Shown here one piece after another: positions 62,143-64,000 of a stretch of 64,000 nucleotides of DNA (within the stretch, counting starts at the first letter, position 1; every line of letters starts with the position of its first letter). The position numbers were made by a program, and so were the translations under genes. Source of the stretch: Streptomyces sp. NBC_01275 (lineage in GTDB: Bacteria; Actinomycetota; Actinomycetes; Streptomycetales; Streptomycetaceae); NCBI RefSeq assembly GCF_026340655.1, contig NZ_JAPEOZ010000001.1, forward strand, positions 6,696,001 to 6,760,000, in the 5' to 3' direction. The notes beneath the pieces are model-generated. The model was not told the origin of the DNA. It searched no databases and saw nothing but the letters and a program-made list of their open reading frames with translations.

Positions 62143-62925
62143 TTACGCCCCCAGCATGTTGTAGCCGCCGTCCGCCACCAGGAAGCCGCCCGTGATGTGA
62201 TGCGCGTCCTCCGTGGCCAGGAACAGGGCCGCGCCGGCGAGTTCCTCCGGGCCGGGGATGCGGCCCATGGGCGTCGCCGCGCGCAGCGCGTCCCCGCGTC
62301 CGCCCTGCCAGTCCGCGCGCCCCAGCGTCGCCGCCGTCTCGATGAACCCGGGCGCGAAGACGTTCACCCGCACGACCGGCGCGAAGGCGTGCGCGTAGGA
62401 CTTGGTCAGCCCGATGATCCCGTACTTGGCCGCCGCGTACTGCGGAGCGCGCGCACTGCCCCGTACGACGACCGTGGAGCCGATGTTGACGATGGCGCCG
62501 CCGCCCTCCTGCTCCAGCATCCGCGCGCCGAACTCGTGCGTGCACAGCAGGGTGCCCTTCACGTCCACGGCGAGGACGTGGTCGACGGACTCCTCGGTGA
62601 GGTCCCGCCAGGACATCTGCTCGCGGGCCACGTCGCCGACGTTGTTGACGGCCACGTCGAGGCGGCCGAAGTGCGCCCACACCTCGTCGGCCAGCCGCCT
62701 GATCTGCTCGTGCTCGGCGATGTCCGCCCGCACGACGAAGGCCTTGCGGCCGAGCGCGGTCACCCGCTCGGCCGTCGCCTCCGCGCCTTCGCGCGAACTG
62801 CGGTAGTGGATCGCCACGTCGGCGCCCTCCCGGGCCGCGCGCACCGCGATCTCGGCGCCGAATCCGGTGCCCGCCCCGGTGACGAGGACGGTCTTGCCGC
62901 TGAAGCGTTCGGGGACGGGAGGCAT
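62143..62925 (-). CDS. Short-chain dehydrogenase/reductase (second of three)
   Basis: A 260-aa classical SDR. TGAGTGFGAEIA is the dinucleotide loop, NNVGD the next motif, catalytic Ser in NIGSTVVV and YxxxK in QYAAAKYG. ADWQGGRGDALR and GGFLVADGGYNM are typical late segments. ATG at 62925 with GGAG 6 bases upstream; an ATG at 62970, overlapping the previous stop as ATGA, is a possible alternative. Second gene of a two-SDR operon. Confidence 0.9.
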   Translation of the reverse strand: MPPVPERFSGKTVLVTGAGTGFGAEIAVRAAREGADVAIHYRSSREGAEATAERVTALGRKAFVVRADIAEHEQIRRLADEVWAHFGRLDVAVNNVGDVAREQMSWRDLTEESVDHVLAVDVKGTLLCTHEFGARMLEQEGGGAIVNIGSTVVVRGSARAPQYAAAKYGIIGLTKSYAHAFAPVVRVNVFAPGFIETAATLGRADWQGGRGDALRAATPMGRIPGPEELAGAALFLATEDAHHITGGFLVADGGYNMLGA

Positions 62926-62966
62926 AGGGGGCTCCGTTCGTGAAGTCGCTCGGCTCACAAGGGCGT

Positions 62967-63707
62967 TCATACGAGGGTCCGGCCGCCGTCCGCGTACAGC
63001 ACCTGCCCGGTGACGAACGCGGACTCGTCGGAGGCCAGGAACAGGACCGGGCCGGTCAGGTCCTCGGGTCGGCCGAGGCGTCCGGCGGGGACCAGGGCCT
63101 CCAGGGCGTCGCGGACGCCGGGCCGGGCGAGATGGGCGCGGGTGAGGTCGGTCTCCGTGTAGCCGGGCGCCACGGCGTTGACGGTGACGCCGGCGGCCGC
63201 CCACTCGTGGGCCATCACCCGCATCAGCTGGTCGACCCCGCCCTTGCTCGCCGCGTACGGGGCGTGGTCGCGGTGGGCGAGCCGGCCCGAGACGGAGGAG
63301 AGGTAGACGATCCGGCCGTATCCGGCGGGCACCAGCACCGCGCCGACGGCCCGGCCCAGCCAGAAGGCGCTGTCGAGGTTCACGGCGGTGATCCGCCGCC
63401 ACACCTCGTCGGGCGTCTCCAGCACGGGTCTGCGGTCGTTGACGCCGACGGCGTGCACGAACACGTCGAGGCCGCCGAGCAGCGCGACCGCCTGCTCCAC
63501 GGCCGCGCCGCAGGCGTCGGCCGAGGCGAGGTCGGTGCGCAGGCCCCGCACCGGGCCCGAGGCGAGCTTGGCGAGCTTGTCGTCGTCGACGTCGAGGACT
63601 GCCAGGCTCGCGCCCGCGTCCGCGAACGCTCTGGTCACCGTGGCCCCGATACCGCCGGCCCCGGCCACCAACACCCGTCGGCCCGTGAAGTCCCATGTCG
63701 TCGCCAT
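62967..63707 (-). CDS. Short-chain dehydrogenase/reductase (third of three)
   Basis: A 246-aa SDR. VAGAGGIGATVTRAF is the dinucleotide loop, and Asp in LAVLDVDDD suggests NAD rather than NADP. Catalytic Ser is in YLSSVSG, and YxxxK in PYAASKGG. ATG at 63707. It is divergent from the FAH-family gene and shares two palindromic boxes with it. Sequence groups it with sugar- and polyol-acid dehydrogenases, but the substrate is not certain. Confidence 0.9.
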   Translation of the reverse strand: MATTWDFTGRRVLVAGAGGIGATVTRAFADAGASLAVLDVDDDKLAKLASGPVRGLRTDLASADACGAAVEQAVALLGGLDVFVHAVGVNDRRPVLETPDEVWRRITAVNLDSAFWLGRAVGAVLVPAGYGRIVYLSSVSGRLAHRDHAPYAASKGGVDQLMRVMAHEWAAAGVTVNAVAPGYTETDLTRAHLARPGVRDALEALVPAGRLGRPEDLTGPVLFLASDESAFVTGQVLYADGGRTLV

Positions 63708-63737
63708 GCTCCGGACGGTAAGTCACGAACCCGATTT

Positions 63738-63800
63738 GTGTCCACACTTCACGCACCTATTGACGCGCAGGAGCTGTCTGGGGAGGCTGTCTGTCGACAG
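63738..63800. promoter_or_regulatory. Two palindromic boxes between SDR and FAH-family genes
   Basis: GTGTCCACAC at 63738-63747 and CTGTCGACAG at 63791-63800. The second ends 13 bp before the FAH-family start and overlaps its ribosome-site region, as expected for a repressor site. Confidence 0.6.
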
Positions 63801-63813
63801 TTGAGGAGGTTCG

Positions 63814-64000
63814 ATGAAGCTGGTGACGTTCGATCCGGGAGCCGCGGGGCTCGGGACGGGGCTCGTGGGACGACTTGTGGGCGACACGGTCGTAGAGCTC
63901 GACGTGCCGTCGACCCGGGCGTACTTCGAGCGCGAGGGGCAGGTCGGCGAGACGGGACGGACGTTCGCCGCGTCCGGCGTCCGGCTGCGCGCGCCGATCG
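63814..64000 (+). CDS. Fumarylacetoacetate hydrolase (FAH) family protein, cut by the window end
   Basis: ATG at 63814 with GAGGAGG just upstream. The 62 visible residues begin MKLVTF and include VGDTVVELDVPSTRAYFERE and VRLRAPI, the N-terminal part of FAH-family proteins that precedes the catalytic barrel. Family enzymes hydrolyse C-C bonds in diketo acids or decarboxylate them. The catalytic residues lie beyond the window. Confidence 0.78.
   Translation, partial: MKLVTFDPGAAGLGTGLVGRLVGDTVVELDVPSTRAYFEREGQVGETGRTFAASGVRLRAPI

Overview
This is high-GC DNA from an actinomycete, almost certainly Streptomyces. The signs are GTG and TTG starts with GGAG-type ribosome sites, many small membrane proteins, GAF-ANTAR and RsbW/STAS-type regulators, an AfsR-like SARP, and a dispersed extragenic hairpin repeat I know from Streptomyces genomes. 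No tRNA, rRNA or CRISPR array was seen.

Layout. 1-8.2 kb: two L,D-transpeptidase paralogues (the first cut by the window edge), enoyl-CoA hydratase, an RsbW-like ATPase, a deacetylase-like lipoprotein, a beta-propeller lipoprotein, a divergent GNAT/MerR pair and an EF-hand protein. 8.2-15.7 kb: leuA coupled to an ABC ATPase, a GntR regulator, a dinucleotide-binding reductase, small membrane proteins and a three-gene signalling operon (STAS, GAF-ANTAR, GAF-ANTAR). 15.7-19.9 kb: two tandem-repeat arrays, then a TPR-CHAT (caspase-like) protease gene overlapping a small partner gene, followed by what looks like a truncated third gene. 20-25.2 kb: an IclR regulator divergent from a 951-aa SARP/NB-ARC/TPR activator, and two secreted-protein genes; 11-bp-phased TGTCG repeats lie before the activator and before one secreted-protein gene.

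25.4-28.8 kb is a degraded integrative element at the 3' end of sdaA. It is bounded by 95-bp direct repeats, each with a 16-bp arm-type repeat just inside. It holds a broken tyrosine integrase, an APH-fold kinase, a restriction-endonuclease remnant, a truncated XRE regulator and a membrane protein. 28.8-33.4 kb is the glycine/serine operon gcvT-gcvH-glyA-sdaA behind a tandem glycine riboswitch. 33.6-50.7 kb is ordinary chromosome: P-loop kinase, two SseB-like proteins, a five-gene oligopeptide ABC importer, M1 peptidase, TRIC-like channel, esterase, thioesterase, a TetR-controlled small membrane pair and a cysteine desulfurase.

50.7-64 kb is a catabolic island. It encodes a carboxymuconolactone-decarboxylase-like protein, a DRE-TIM lyase, three SDR dehydrogenases, a lactonase-type amidohydrolase, a BBE-type FAD oxidase, an NMT1/TauA-type ABC importer with two permeases, a secreted beta-helix protein and a fumarylacetoacetate-hydrolase-family enzyme that runs off the window. 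The promoter regions I examined at 52.7, 54.7 and 63.7 kb share a palindromic box, STGTCGRCAS. The gene set suggests uptake, oxidation, lactone opening and cleavage of one unidentified substrate, and with the CHAT locus it is the most promising uncharacterised system here.
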